Source: Paludibacter sp.
GTDB taxonomy: Bacteria > Bacteroidota > Bacteroidia > Bacteroidales > Paludibacteraceae
DNA length: 64,000 bases
Assembly (NCBI GenBank): GCA_023666945.1
Contig: JAMPAY010000006.1
Coordinates: 1 to 64,000, forward strand
Reading direction: 5' to 3'
Below, one piece after another: positions 16,902 to 26,325 of the stretch. Under the pieces are notes generated by a model. That model did not search any database. It saw only the letters and a list, made by a program, of their open reading frames with translations, and was not told where the DNA came from. Made by a program: the position numbers and the translations under genes. The stretch's first letter is position 1; each line of letters begins with the position of its first letter.

Positions 16902-18896
16902 TTATTCTGCCGTTTCGGAAGCCGTGAGTGTGTGCAACACGTCTTCATCGATAACGACATTATACTCTTGTCGTAATGCTTTGACCCATTCCTGCTCCAG
17001 ATAGTCTTGATAAGCAGAAGTAACTTTTCCTCGTTCATCGGTATAGACTTCTGCCCCTTTGAGTTGTTTACCTATAACGAAAACGTACGGAAATTCTTCT
17101 TCGGGTTGGTAGTTTCCTTTCTTGAAAGCATACTTATCGACGGCAGGATTATCGCCTTGTTTCCATAATCCTTTCTCGAAACGTACGTATTGCACACTAT
17201 CGAGGTTAAGGCGATTATTGATGTAAGAAGCCACTGAATCGGCATTGGCACTTTGTATGATACGTTTTGCTGCTTTGGCTGTGGTTTTATCTTTGCAATA
17301 GACCACATATCCTTTGTAGCGCGGTGTATCCCATGTATAGTCTTTGCGATGTGCATTGAAGAATGCCGTGATACCGGCAGTATCTTGTCCTGCCTTATCC
17401 CATACTTCGCGCAGTGAGACTTCGAAGAGTAGTATACCGTCGTGATATTCGGTCATGAGATTGCGTAGTTCGGGGTATTTATCTTCGAGCAAAGACTCTT
17501 CGTGTGCGCGCAGTTCGCGTGCGACATAGCGTTGGTAATTGTCATCGATAACCGCCTTAGTAGGAAGTTGCTGTACGAATGTGTTTTGACGAAGGTAGGC
17601 AGCAAAATCGGCTTGTGTACGGTACTCGTCGGCATATCGGAAGAGTACATCGTTGAGTTGTGCAGCAGCAGCCATGAAAACGGAATCGCGTACATCGTAG
17701 TCGGCAGCCAGATTGTAGATCGGAGCGAGTGCCTCGGTGTTTTGTGTGAAATTGTAATCTTGTTTGAGTTTTTCGACAAAGGCATTATCGATTTCCTGCT
17801 GATATTCGGAGCGTCGTATATTCTTAATAACTTCGTCGCGTATATCTGCAAGATCGGGAGTTCCGCGTCGTTCCAACAGTTTGATGATATGCCATCCGTA
17901 GACTGATTGTACGGGTTGCGAGAGTGTACCTTCCTGCTCTATTGCGAAAGCAGCATCTTCGAAAGCGGGAACCATTTGTCCTTTTCCGAACCATCCCAAG
18001 TCACCTCCTCGTTGTGCGGAGCCACGGTCGTCGGAGTTTTGTATGGCGATTGTAGTAAAATCTTCGCCTGCCAAGAGGATATTATATAGCGAATCGATTT
18101 GTTGTTTAGCGGCGGCACATACAGAATCGTTACCTCTCGGCGTCATCTTCATGATGTGTGCTGCGTGCACTTCGAGGTGCGGGCGTTCTTCTTCGACCTT
18201 AAGAATATGGAAACCGAAAGGTGTACGGAACACATTGCTAATGTGTCCGACTTCGGTATTGTAGGCCTGTTCTTCGAAAGGATAGACAAAACGGAAAGGC
18301 CGTACCCAACCGATCATTCCCCCATTATCGGCAACGCTTGGATCTTCGGACATCTCGGCGGCTACTATGGCAAAATCTTCGGGTGTACCAGGGAGTGTTT
18401 TGCGTCGTACAACGACAGGTAGTCCGGTGGTAACGCGTGTGTATGCCCTATTGATTTTTTCGATTGCAGCGGCTTCTTCTTCGGGTGTTGCATTAGCGGG
18501 ACATTTGATTGCGATATGGCTTACCCGTCGATCGTTGAGCATACGTCCATAGGCTTTTTGTATGGCTGCTTCTTCGGCTTCAGGGTCGACCATGTACTTT
18601 GGTGTAGCCTGTTTTCGGTATCCTGCCAATTCTTTCAGAAACGCTTCGGTAGTATCGATGCCGAGTTGTTCGGCAGCCTTCACTTTGAGTTTGAAATTGA
18701 TAAAGAGTTCGAGGTATTCGTTGATAGTTTTTTGTTCGACCTGTGTTTCTTGGTTGTTCTTTTGATAGATATACATGAACTCTTCTACGGTAGAGGGTTC
18801 TCCGTTGATGGTGAGCAGTACCCTTGTGTCGGGTAGTTGTGCTGCGAGTGTTGCTGCAGTGATGAGCAGCGTGACTGCCAGAGAAAGTTTCTTCAT
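16902..18896 (-). CDS. Periplasmic peptidyl-prolyl isomerase, SurA-like with two PpiC domains
   Basis: 664 residues with a signal peptide ending near TLAAQ. The N-terminal chaperone part (about 30-115) has INGEPSTVEEF. A first rotamase domain (about 120-255) contains DPSVADNGGMIGWV and TPFGFHILKVEEERP. A second rotamase domain (about 258-365) contains DRGSAQRGGDLGWFGKGQ and SVYGWHIIKLLERR. A long C-terminal region (about 370-664) is lysine- and tyrosine-rich. This is the Bacteroidales-size version of SurA/PpiC, which folds outer-membrane barrels; E. coli SurA is about 430 residues. First gene of the operon with gldG, driven by the promoter at 18931-18962. Confidence 0.88.
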   Translation of the reverse strand: MKKLSLAVTLLITAATLAAQLPDTRVLLTINGEPSTVEEFMYIYQKNNQETQVEQKTINEYLELFINFKLKVKAAEQLGIDTTEAFLKELAGYRKQATPKYMVDPEAEEAAIQKAYGRMLNDRRVSHIAIKCPANATPEEEAAAIEKINRAYTRVTTGLPVVVRRKTLPGTPEDFAIVAAEMSEDPSVADNGGMIGWVRPFRFVYPFEEQAYNTEVGHISNVFRTPFGFHILKVEEERPHLEVHAAHIMKMTPRGNDSVCAAAKQQIDSLYNILLAGEDFTTIAIQNSDDRGSAQRGGDLGWFGKGQMVPAFEDAAFAIEQEGTLSQPVQSVYGWHIIKLLERRGTPDLADIRDEVIKNIRRSEYQQEIDNAFVEKLKQDYNFTQNTEALAPIYNLAADYDVRDSVFMAAAAQLNDVLFRYADEYRTQADFAAYLRQNTFVQQLPTKAVIDDNYQRYVARELRAHEESLLEDKYPELRNLMTEYHDGILLFEVSLREVWDKAGQDTAGITAFFNAHRKDYTWDTPRYKGYVVYCKDKTTAKAAKRIIQSANADSVASYINNRLNLDSVQYVRFEKGLWKQGDNPAVDKYAFKKGNYQPEEEFPYVFVIGKQLKGAEVYTDERGKVTSAYQDYLEQEWVKALRQEYNVVIDEDVLHTLTASETAE

Positions 18897-18930
18897 GATG
18901 TTGTTATGTATGCGTTAATGTTATAGGGTG

Positions 18931-18962
18931 CAAAGATACAGAAACTATTTGTTTTTGGCAAT
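18931..18962 (-). promoter_or_regulatory. Promoter of the SurA-like/gldG/LysM operon
   Basis: Minus strand: -7 TATCTTTG (18931-18938), -33 ATTG (18959-18962), spacer exactly 20 bases. The leader is about 35 bases. Confidence 0.65.
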
Positions 18963-19063
18963 AGTTTGCGAGCAAGTGATTATAAATGAAGAGCGGGATA
19001 AGCAATTAAGAATCGGCAGCGGTTCATCGCACAAAAAGTTTTATCGGATTATGCTTTTAACAG

Positions 19064-19111
19064 AATAGGTATCCCTGCTTTGGAAAGATACCATAAGCGG
19101 AGATACCTATT
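19064..19111. terminator. Hairpin downstream of the small lipoprotein gene
   Basis: Inverted repeat AATAGGTATC (19064-19073) / GATACCTATT (19102-19111) with extra partial pairing (GCTT/AAGC) inside. There is no good T-run, so it could be a terminator, an RNA-stabilising 3' stem or a protein site. Confidence 0.4.
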
Positions 19112-19167
19112 AAGAAAAACATAAGAGGTTGATTAAACGAGTGCAAATGATTCGTTAGAGAGGAGAT

Positions 19168-19710
19168 TTAACAGATGACTGTGCCTCCTTTCCATACGTA
19201 GCCGTATTGAACAACAACGATTTGCAGGTAGTTCCAATAGCCTACCGGCAATTCGTTTCCTACATAGTTTCCTTCGCAATCGAAAATTAATTCTTTAGGC
19301 GGTTGAGGCGGGACTTGCGAGCGTTGCATCTTTTTCCTCTCTTGCAGTTGTTCTTGATGATCCGATTCGTTTCCTTGTGACGTAACATTCGTTAGTTGTT
19401 CTACCCATGAGAAATCGGAACAACAGATTTTTACATAATAAAGGATATTGTCTTCTTCCATTTGAGTACATACATAGACACGGAGGATATTGAAATAAGC
19501 CATTTCTTCTTTTCTGATAAGGCTATCCGCCATAAAATCGTACACTATATCGTGCAGCCAAGGTAAGTTATCGACCGGATTGGCGACATCGCAACATACT
19601 GCCGTTGCATCGATATTGACAACAGACGGAAGATACACTTTCTTGGCAGTTTCTTCGCACCCCACCAATGCCACAAAACATATCGTGCAAAGAAGAAAAT
19701 ATTTTTTCAT
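19168..19710 (-). CDS. Lipoprotein of unknown function
   Basis: 180 residues from the start at 19710; a longer frame would put MLNTKIIII ahead of a typical leader. Lipobox LVGC gives Cys at residue 18. The mature protein has the block NPVDNLPWLHDIVYDF (about 49-64), then a strand-rich region with paired cysteines (VCCDV, KICCSDF), a charged segment and a C-terminal IFDCEGNYVG strand. Blocks like DNLPWL recur in small secreted Bacteroidales lipoproteins, but I know no function. It starts 13 bases after a small secreted protein gene and is probably co-transcribed with it. Confidence 0.7.
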   Translation of the reverse strand: MKKYFLLCTICFVALVGCEETAKKVYLPSVVNIDATAVCCDVANPVDNLPWLHDIVYDFMADSLIRKEEMAYFNILRVYVCTQMEEDNILYYVKICCSDFSWVEQLTNVTSQGNESDHQEQLQERKKMQRSQVPPQPPKELIFDCEGNYVGNELPVGYWNYLQIVVVQYGYVWKGGTVIC

Positions 19711-19723
19711 AATAATTATAATT

Positions 19724-19951
19724 TTAGTGTTCAACAAATAATTTATCGGAGGTTATTAGTGTGCCGTCTTGTAAGAGGAGCAACTCATACCACCCGGAAG
19801 GATAACCCGACACATCTATCAACGCATTAGTATCTGTAGTTTGCTGCGAGCATAAGCACCCAAAACGTTCGTGCCACAATTCTACAGTAAACGATGCTGC
19901 GCACAGAATCGGTATCAAGACTCTGTGACAAAAAATGTAAATACGTTTCAT
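19724..19951 (-). CDS. Small secreted protein, unknown function
   Basis: 75 residues from an internal ATG at 19951; an in-frame ATG 24 codons earlier is possible but adds no leader-like sequence. It has a basic-hydrophobic leader (MKRIYIFCHRVLIPILCAAS). The end, IDVSGYPSGWYELLLLQDGT then LITSDKLFVEH, resembles the last two strands of the DUF3244/sorting-type beta domains of Bacteroidales ('SGxYxLxLxDGxxxxxxFxI'). It sits 13 bases before the lipoprotein gene. It may be a real small gene or the remnant of a larger one. Confidence 0.5.
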   Translation of the reverse strand: MKRIYIFCHRVLIPILCAASFTVELWHERFGCLCSQQTTDTNALIDVSGYPSGWYELLLLQDGTLITSDKLFVEH

Positions 19952-20176
19952 AACAATTGTATTTAGAAGTGAAACACATAGAAGAAGACCTTCATCGGAC
20001 ATAGGTAGTATATTATTTTTCATTATTCCAATAGAAACAAGGAAAACAATTGCAAAATTTCATTATTTTGCAAAAAATACGTCTGTTTTTCTATCAAAAA
20101 AGCGTGTATTCTATTTGAATGTTGCATGATTGATTGACGGATGTTATGATGCGGGAAGAGGTGTGTCGCGTTTGCA

Positions 20177-20212
20177 CGAAAAAAGGTGTGCCGCATATTA
20201 ATGCGACACACC
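20177..20212 (-). terminator. Terminator of htpG
   Basis: Minus strand: 14-bp stem (20199-20212 with 20181-20194) containing one G-U pair, 4-base loop, then a run of six T. It lies 30 bases past the htpG stop. A textbook intrinsic terminator. Confidence 0.85.
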
Positions 20213-20241
20213 TTGCATGCAGAGTATTTAAAAGATACTTC

Positions 20242-22332
20242 TTAGAGCAGTTGAATGGTTCGATTGAGGAATTGTGCGAGCGGTTCACCTTTGAGCAAAC
20301 CGGCTGCGAGGAGCGCAATGTCGATGAGTTGACCAACTTGCGGGTTGGCAGCAGCGAGTTGAGAGAAGATTTGTTTCTTCTGTTCGCGCAGTTCGGCAAT
20401 CTGTTTGGTAATGTTGGTGACAGCCTCTTTTTCTTCGGTAGTGAGTTCGTCTTCCTTTTTATCTTTCTGCGCATCACGGAGTTGTTGTTCTTCGTTCTGC
20501 TTGGCCGTGATTTGCTCGTTGAGCGGTGCTATTTCGGCAGCGGCAGCATCAAGCAGATTGCCTGCAAGTTGCGTGATGAGCGGGTGCTCTGTATTGAGGA
20601 CAAAATTGTATTGGTCGGGCATTTGTCCGTAGAACGACATGCCCTGCTGACGTGCAGACATCTCTTTCATGCGTCGCATGAACTCGTTTTGCGTAAGGAA
20701 GACCGGCATTGCATCGGCACTGACTGCTTCGAAAGAAACAAAGTAGTTGGTCTTATCGTTTTTGGGCAGTTGCGACTCGAAAGAGAATCGGAGTGCTTCC
20801 TGCTGCTCGTCGTTGAGTGTAACCTGCTGTTGTGCGTCCTTTCGTATGAGGTTTTCGATAGTGTCGGAATCGATACGCACGAAACGTACGGCGGCTTTTT
20901 TGTCGGTATTGTCATCGGCAGAATAGTCGGTATTCTTCTGTTCGGTTTGCGAGATGAAATGCACATCGAGTTCGCCATTCATCAGCAACACATCGTAGCC
21001 CTTCTGTTTGGCGCGCTGAATATAAGCATAGGAAGCATCGACATCTTGCGCATAGAGACAAATGAGATTGCCGTCCTTATCGGTTTGTTGCTCTTTGATT
21101 TTGTCTTTATACTCATCGAACGTAAAGTATTGATGATCGATATTCTCGTAGAGTGCGAATTTGTTGGCTCTTTCGTAGAACTTTTCATCGGAGAGCATCC
21201 CGAACTGTATGAACAGTTTGATGTCGTCCCATTTCTTCTCGAAGTCTTCCCGCTCGTTTTTGAAGATTTCCGCCAAACGGTCGGCGACCTTTTTGGTAAT
21301 ATGAGATGAAATCTTCTTGACGTTTTGGTCGGACTGCAAATAACTGCGCGAAACATTGAGCGGAATGTCGGGCGAATCGATAACCCCATGCAGAAGGGTC
21401 AGGTATTCGGGGACAATGTTTTCGACCTCATCGGTAACGAAGACCTGATTGCAATAGAGTTGTATTTTATTGCGGTGAATATCGAGGTTGTTCTTAATAC
21501 GCGGGAAATAGAGTATTCCAGTAAGGTGGAAAGGATAATCGACATTGAGATGTATATGGAAGAGAGGCTCATCCAATTGGTTAGGATAGAGTTGGTGATA
21601 GAACTCTTTATAATCTTCTTCCTTCAACTCGGATGGCTTGCGTGTCCAAGCGGGATTAACGTTGTTAATGACATTATCTTGGTCGGTTTCTTGTTCGCGT
21701 CCGTCTTTCCATTCTTTTTTCTTCCCAAAGACGATTTCGACGGGTAGGAACTTGCAGTATTTGGTAAGCAAGCCTTGTATTTTGCTATCTTCGAGGAAGT
21801 CGAGATTCTCATCGTCGAGGTGCAGTACGATATCGGTACCTCGGTCGGCCTTGATAGTGTCTTCCATTTGATAGACAGGACTTCCGTCGCATGACCAGTG
21901 GACAGCCTTCTCGTCTTCCCGATAGGATTGAGAGAAGATTTCGACCTTTTTGGAAACCATGAAAGCAGAGTAGAATCCGAGTCCGAAATGCCCGATGATG
22001 GCTTGGGCATTGTCTTTGTATTTGTTGACGAACTCTTCTGCTCCTGAGAATGCTATTTGATTGATGTATTTATCAACTTCGTCGGCAGACATGCCGATAC
22101 CATGATCGGATATGGTGAGTGTTTTTTTGTTTTTATCGATATTGACATAGACGCGCATATCGCCGAGCTCGCCTTTTGCTTCGCCGACAGATGCGAGTGT
22201 TTTGAGTTTTTGTGTGGCATCGACCGCATTGGAAACGAGTTCGCGCAAGAAGATTTCGTGATCGGAATAGAGGAACTTTTTGATGACGGGGAAGATATTG
22301 TCAGACGTAACCCCGATATTACCTTGTGCCAT
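20242..22332 (-). CDS. htpG: Molecular chaperone HtpG (Hsp90)
   Basis: 696 residues, cytoplasmic ATP-driven chaperone. The GHKL ATPase motifs are in place: LRELVSNAVDA with Glu31 and Asn35, DHGIGM (76-81) and GHFGLG (114-119). The middle domain and a C-terminal dimerisation domain follow. The length exceeds the E. coli protein by about 70 residues, partly through a charged coiled-coil insertion near residues 585-650 (many E, Q and K), as is usual in Bacteroidota. It is a single gene, with its own terminator and a perfect palindrome over its promoter. Confidence 0.97.
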   Translation of the reverse strand: MAQGNIGVTSDNIFPVIKKFLYSDHEIFLRELVSNAVDATQKLKTLASVGEAKGELGDMRVYVNIDKNKKTLTISDHGIGMSADEVDKYINQIAFSGAEEFVNKYKDNAQAIIGHFGLGFYSAFMVSKKVEIFSQSYREDEKAVHWSCDGSPVYQMEDTIKADRGTDIVLHLDDENLDFLEDSKIQGLLTKYCKFLPVEIVFGKKKEWKDGREQETDQDNVINNVNPAWTRKPSELKEEDYKEFYHQLYPNQLDEPLFHIHLNVDYPFHLTGILYFPRIKNNLDIHRNKIQLYCNQVFVTDEVENIVPEYLTLLHGVIDSPDIPLNVSRSYLQSDQNVKKISSHITKKVADRLAEIFKNEREDFEKKWDDIKLFIQFGMLSDEKFYERANKFALYENIDHQYFTFDEYKDKIKEQQTDKDGNLICLYAQDVDASYAYIQRAKQKGYDVLLMNGELDVHFISQTEQKNTDYSADDNTDKKAAVRFVRIDSDTIENLIRKDAQQQVTLNDEQQEALRFSFESQLPKNDKTNYFVSFEAVSADAMPVFLTQNEFMRRMKEMSARQQGMSFYGQMPDQYNFVLNTEHPLITQLAGNLLDAAAAEIAPLNEQITAKQNEEQQLRDAQKDKKEDELTTEEKEAVTNITKQIAELREQKKQIFSQLAAANPQVGQLIDIALLAAGLLKGEPLAQFLNRTIQLL

Positions 22333-22398
22333 AGTTGATATATGTTAATTAAAAGTTATACATATTGGTTCTATGGGATTAGCAATCGAATTTCGTGC

Positions 22399-22429
22399 CA
22401 AAGACACAAAAGCGTCAAATTCTGCCAAA
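22399..22429 (-). promoter_or_regulatory. Promoter of htpG
   Basis: Minus strand: -33 TTTG (22426-22429), 19-base spacer, -7 TGTCTTTG (22399-22406). The -33 box lies at the centre of the palindrome at 22411-22447, so a bound protein would block RNA polymerase. Confidence 0.6.
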
Positions 22430-22447
22430 ATGGCAGAATTTGACGCT
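22411..22447. promoter_or_regulatory. Palindromic operator upstream of htpG
   Basis: Perfect 17-bp inverted repeat (22411-22427 and 22431-22447) with 3-base centre AAA. The core TTCTGCCA-AAA-TGGCAGAA matches the element upstream of grpE (26932-26948). It is not CIRCE (TTAGCACTC-N9-GAGTGCTAA). It could alternatively form an RNA or DNA hairpin. Confidence 0.7.
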
Positions 22448-22477
22448 TTATTGGCAGCCCATTGCGGTTATGCCGAA

Positions 22478-24637
22478 TTATCGGATTTGTGTACCAAAGG
22501 GAGTATAGAGGTTGTTATTGTGGAGGATATAGATATGCCCATTGATAAGTACTTTCTGCGGAGCAGTGAAGGATTCGGTATAATCAAGTGCCATATCGGT
22601 TTTCTTGAAGAAAACAGTAACGGTGGCATCTTCTGCGGGCATAGAGTAAAATAAAGTGGTACTATTGGTGGCTTCGCAACTCCATGTATCGACACAATAG
22701 CCGGTATAAGGCATGGCTACGATAACGACATCGGAACCTGCCATATACTGTCCGCCACCGATAACGTTACCCATATTGTAGTCGTTAGCAGTAACGGTAA
22801 GTGTATAGTAAGGGATTTCGGGTATTATACGTTGGAACTGTGCCTGCAAGAGGGTATCTTGGGTGACCCGCAGGGAGCGTGGGTTATCGGTGACTCCATC
22901 GTTCCAGGAGATGAATTCGTAGGCATTGTTGGCATAAGCCTGAAGGAGTGCTTGTTCGCCATAGAGATAAGCCCCCGAGCCTGTAGTGTATCCGGCAGCG
23001 TCGTCGACAACAGAGGCGGTGACCGTGAACATGCCGTCGAAGACAATATCGAACTCTTTCCATACATCGGCTTTCCGATAGGCTTCGACAGAAGCAGCAG
23101 GAACAATGAGTTGGCAATGCGGTTGGTCCACACCAGAGAAAACGCTCTCATCAACAGGCAAAGGAACCGGCAGCGGACATACTATTTGGCGCAGGGAAAT
23201 ACACCCGGGAAAAGCATTGGAACCTATTGAGGCAAGGTAGCGCGGGAAAGCGACGTATTGCAAAGCATTATCTTCTTGACAAAGTGAAGGGCTGACAGAG
23301 GTAAGCAAAGGACAATTAAGCAAATTGAGTGATTGTAAACGCGGACAGAACGCAAATGCAGAATGGCCTATGGAAGACAGAGAAGGAGTGTTGGAAAAAA
23401 TCGAGAGTTTCCAAGAAAGTATGCCCAAAGGCGTTTCCTCCTATTGTAGTGAGACAAGAGGGAAATGAAAATGTATGTAGCGCAGAGGCATAAAAACAGT
23501 CCTTCGGAATAGAAACAACTTGTGTTTTGTCGAAATTAAGCAATGCTTGCACTGAAGAACCAGAAAAAGCAGACTCTCCCAACACACTCAGTGCCGAGTT
23601 GCAAAACAAGTTGTTCAGTATATCTTCAGAAGTTGGGAAAGGCTCATTATCTTCTCGTTCTTCTACCGTCTTAGACATTGCAAAAGCGTATGCGGCAATC
23701 GTGTCGGTTAGGATAGGCAAATAATACGTATTGCCAGTACGGGTATAGGGATAGTGAAAAAGGGTGCGCCCCGTTTTAGTAAAGAGAACTCCATCAGACG
23801 TATAGAAGTAAGGATTGTTGTTTGCAACCTCAATATGCCGCAAGAAATACCATCCGTCAGCAAAATCGTTATTGATTTCTTTCACTTTTGCTCCGAGACG
23901 CAATGTATCCATTAAACAGTCATCGCATATATATGAGCCTATTTGCTCCAACGCTTCGGGAACCGTAAACTCTTTTAACCGCATGCAGTAGTTAAATAGA
24001 TTAGTTCCAGTATTCGTATTGTATGAGGAAACACTACACGTTCAAGAAAACCATCAGATTGGAATGCGGAAAGAGGAAGCGTAGTCAGATTGTGGCTACT
24101 CAAGTCGACTTCCTGCAAAGAGGTGCATACTGATAGTGTGATAGGAATATCGCTTGTTACCGAAGAAAAATGCAATGGATACCCGGCAAAAGATTGGAAT
24201 AATCCTCTATCAAAGAAGAAGATACAGGGTCGTAGGTAGACGCACCATTCAGTTCCACTGCTACAGTAGGAGGAAGAACAAGTGTATCGACATCGATGAA
24301 ATAACTGCGATAAGAATCTTGACGCATAGATGAAATATAATGTTTAACCCTACTATAATCAATTTTAGTATAATGCTGCAACCCACATGTATTCCCTTGG
24401 AAAGATTGTACCACACCCGTGATTTTTATTGATAATTCCCATACACGACTGACTCAGGAATAACGACACAAGCGGTATCGTAGAAAACAGCCTTTGCCTC
24501 AAACGTGCCACTCTCCGGATTTTCCACCGTGACTTTATATCGCACCTTCCGTTGCATAAACGTATCCGCCCACAGCCCCCTGCAATACCGAATAGCAACA
24601 AAGAAAGAGAAGGCTAAAAAGTATATATCGTTTCATA
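22478..24637 (-). pseudogene. BspA-like leucine-rich repeat surface protein, frameshifted
   Basis: One former gene of about 720 codons. It starts at ATG 24637 with leader MKRYILFSLLFLLLFGIAGG, then WA/DTFMQRKVRYKVTVENPES after correction. Reading must change frame five times: at the C-run 24576-24580, the C-triplet 24438-24440, the C-triplet 24182-24184, near 24013-24016, and at the A-run 23395-23400. Between the shifts the frames join into a coherent protein: leader, beta domain, BspA-type LRRs (FTVPEALEQIGSYICDDC, SIPKDCFYASALHTFSFPSC, AFAFCPRLQSLNL), a bacterial InlB-like repeat pair (YEFISWNDGVTDNPRS; MGNVIGGGQYMAGSDV), and the short tail APQKVLINGHIYILHNNNLY plus TPFGTQIR. No stop codons break it apart from the shifts. 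Either recent decay or base-call errors at homopolymers. Confidence 0.8.
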
Positions 24638-24698
24638 AGTTGTAAGTTGTTTTTATATTAAAAGTAAATAATTACTAAAAGACAGATCTACATATATC

Positions 24699-24740
24699 GA
24701 GGGAGGGAGGAGAGGGAGGAGAGGGAGGTTAGGGAGGGTG
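24699..24740 (+). repeat. Purine G-tract repeat, potential G-quadruplex
   Basis: About 40 bases of G and A with six GGG tracts separated by 1-6 bases, including two exact AGAGGGAGG units. It lies 60-100 bases upstream of the LRR pseudogene start, with the C-rich strand as its coding strand. It could fold as a G-quadruplex and is prone to slippage. Confidence 0.75.
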
Positions 24741-24988
24741 TGTTCCTTTAGCCGTGCGGCAAGAGGAATGGCAGTAGAAATATGAACAAGCGGCAAAAGA
24801 CATAACAGAAACGAACATCAACTTAACAGCGACAAAGGTAATCAAAATATCTAAAGAAATAAACAAAACGTAAAAATAAATATTACATTCTTTATTTTTA
24901 CCATTCGAAACAATTCCATAATTAACATATAGTTCTTGTGAAGAAAGAAACGCAAACTACCGAGAAAACGGCACAGAATACAGAAATT

Positions 24989-25023
24989 CAGCACGGGATG
25001 TCGTTGCCGACAATCCCGTGCTG
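24989..25023 (-). terminator. Probable terminator of grpE-dnaJ
   Basis: Inverted repeat CAGCACGGGAT (24989-24999) / ATCCCGTGCTG (25013-25023), with TCG/CGA extending it. It lies about 95 bases past the dnaJ stop. The following AATTTC is only a weak U-run. Confidence 0.6.
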
Positions 25024-25117
25024 TGAGTTGAGTGAGGTTTGTTTATTGAATTCTGCCCTTAGAAGAACTGATATGTTTCAGAAGATTGTTCTTCGGAACA
25101 TTGCAAAACACTATATT

Positions 25118-26269
25118 CTATTTGAATAGGTTGCGGAAGAAGTTCTTTCGGTCGGACGCTCCCGGTCGTACATTTTCGGACTCTGCCAACTGCTCCATGA
25201 TTTTTTTCTCGTCTTTGGAGAGATGTTCGGGGATATAGACCCCGACATTGATGAGCAAGTCGCCATTGTCGTATTGCCGTCCGTATTGGTCGATAGAGGG
25301 GAGACCTTTGCCCCGCAACCGCAATACTTTGCCCGGCTGTGTACCCGGTGCAACAGTAACTTTGACTTTTCCCTGCAAGGTAGGTACTTCGACCTGCCCG
25401 CCTAAGGTAGCCGAAGGTACAGAGAGCAAGAGATTGTAGATAAGGTCGGATCCGTCGCGGATAAGTTCGGGGTGTTCCGTTTCTTCGATGAGCACCAACA
25501 AATCGCCATTAATACCTCCATGCGGTGCAGCATTTCCCTTGCCTTGCACAGTGAGTTGCATACCATCCATAACACCTGCGGGGATATGAATGGAGATTAC
25601 CTCTTCGTTGCGCTCCACTCCCTCACCATTGCAATGGGTACACTTGTTCTTAATAATTTTGCCCTCTCCATGACATGCAGCACAAGGCTCTTGTACCTGC
25701 ATCATGCCAAAGATACTGCGTTGAGATTTGACTACATGTCCTGAACCATGACAAACAGAACAAGTTTCGGTATTTCCGTCGGCAGATCCGGTACCGTTGC
25801 AATGCGTGCAGGACACGAGTTTCTTCACCTTGATTTTCTTATCGACCCCGGTAGCGATTTCTTCTAACGAGAGTTTGACCTTAACCCTCAAATCGCTGCC
25901 CCTGCGCACGCGTTGTCCGCCTCGTTGTCCGCCGAAGCCTCCTCCGAAAAGATCGCCAAAGCCACTACCTGAGAAGATGTCGCCAAAATGCGAGAAGATG
26001 TCTTCCATAGACATACCACCGCCAGAGAATCCTCCTGCCCCGGACATTCCTGCATGCCCGAATTGGTCGTATCGTTGCCGCTTTTGCGGGTCGGACAAAA
26101 CCTCATAGGCTTCCGCTGCCTCTTTGAACTTCTCTTCGGCTTCTTTATCTCCCGGATTTTTATCGGGGTGATACTGTATCGCTTTCTTACGATATGCCTT
26201 TTTTATCTCATCGGGGGTAGCCGTCTTGCTGACGCCCAAGACCTCGTAATAATCTCTTTTTTCTGCCAT
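25118..26269 (-). CDS. dnaJ: Chaperone protein DnaJ
   Basis: 383 residues from ATG 26269 ([13 protein letters not shown]), the normal DnaJ start; 12 further upstream codons are not family-like. J domain with HPD at 34-36; Gly/Phe-rich linker (about 75-118). The zinc-finger domain has four CxxCxGxG motifs at Cys155, 171, 197 and 211. C-terminal substrate-binding domains follow. It acts with DnaK and GrpE in protein folding. It follows grpE by 56 bases and shares its operator-bearing promoter; dnaK is not in the window. Confidence 0.96.
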   Translation of the reverse strand: MAEKRDYYEVLGVSKTATPDEIKKAYRKKAIQYHPDKNPGDKEAEEKFKEAAEAYEVLSDPQKRQRYDQFGHAGMSGAGGFSGGGMSMEDIFSHFGDIFSGSGFGDLFGGGFGGQRGGQRVRRGSDLRVKVKLSLEEIATGVDKKIKVKKLVSCTHCNGTGSADGNTETCSVCHGSGHVVKSQRSIFGMMQVQEPCAACHGEGKIIKNKCTHCNGEGVERNEEVISIHIPAGVMDGMQLTVQGKGNAAPHGGINGDLLVLIEETEHPELIRDGSDLIYNLLLSVPSATLGGQVEVPTLQGKVKVTVAPGTQPGKVLRLRGKGLPSIDQYGRQYDNGDLLINVGVYIPEHLSKDEKKIMEQLAESENVRPGASDRKNFFRNLFK

Positions 26270-26325
26270 ATTGCTTTTCTGATTAGTAGATGCATCCAGC
26301 CACAAAAAGGCTGTACGTATCCGTA

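Larger units (their letters stand above)
24638..25117. other. Intergenic region with G-rich repeat and dnaJ terminator
   Basis: Lies upstream of the LRR pseudogene and downstream of dnaJ. It holds a G-rich tract and a hairpin, listed separately. A 63-codon plus-strand frame (24938-25129) runs through the hairpin and is not credible as a gene. Confidence 0.5.

Noticed and set aside
20023-20211. 62-codon minus-strand frame
   Set aside because: Low-complexity and overlaps the htpG terminator region.
22411-22447. CIRCE element for htpG
   Set aside because: The palindrome does not match TTAGCACTC-N9-GAGTGCTAA; spacer and arms differ.
24938-25129. 63-codon plus-strand frame
   Set aside because: Runs through the dnaJ terminator hairpin and has no domain or leader.
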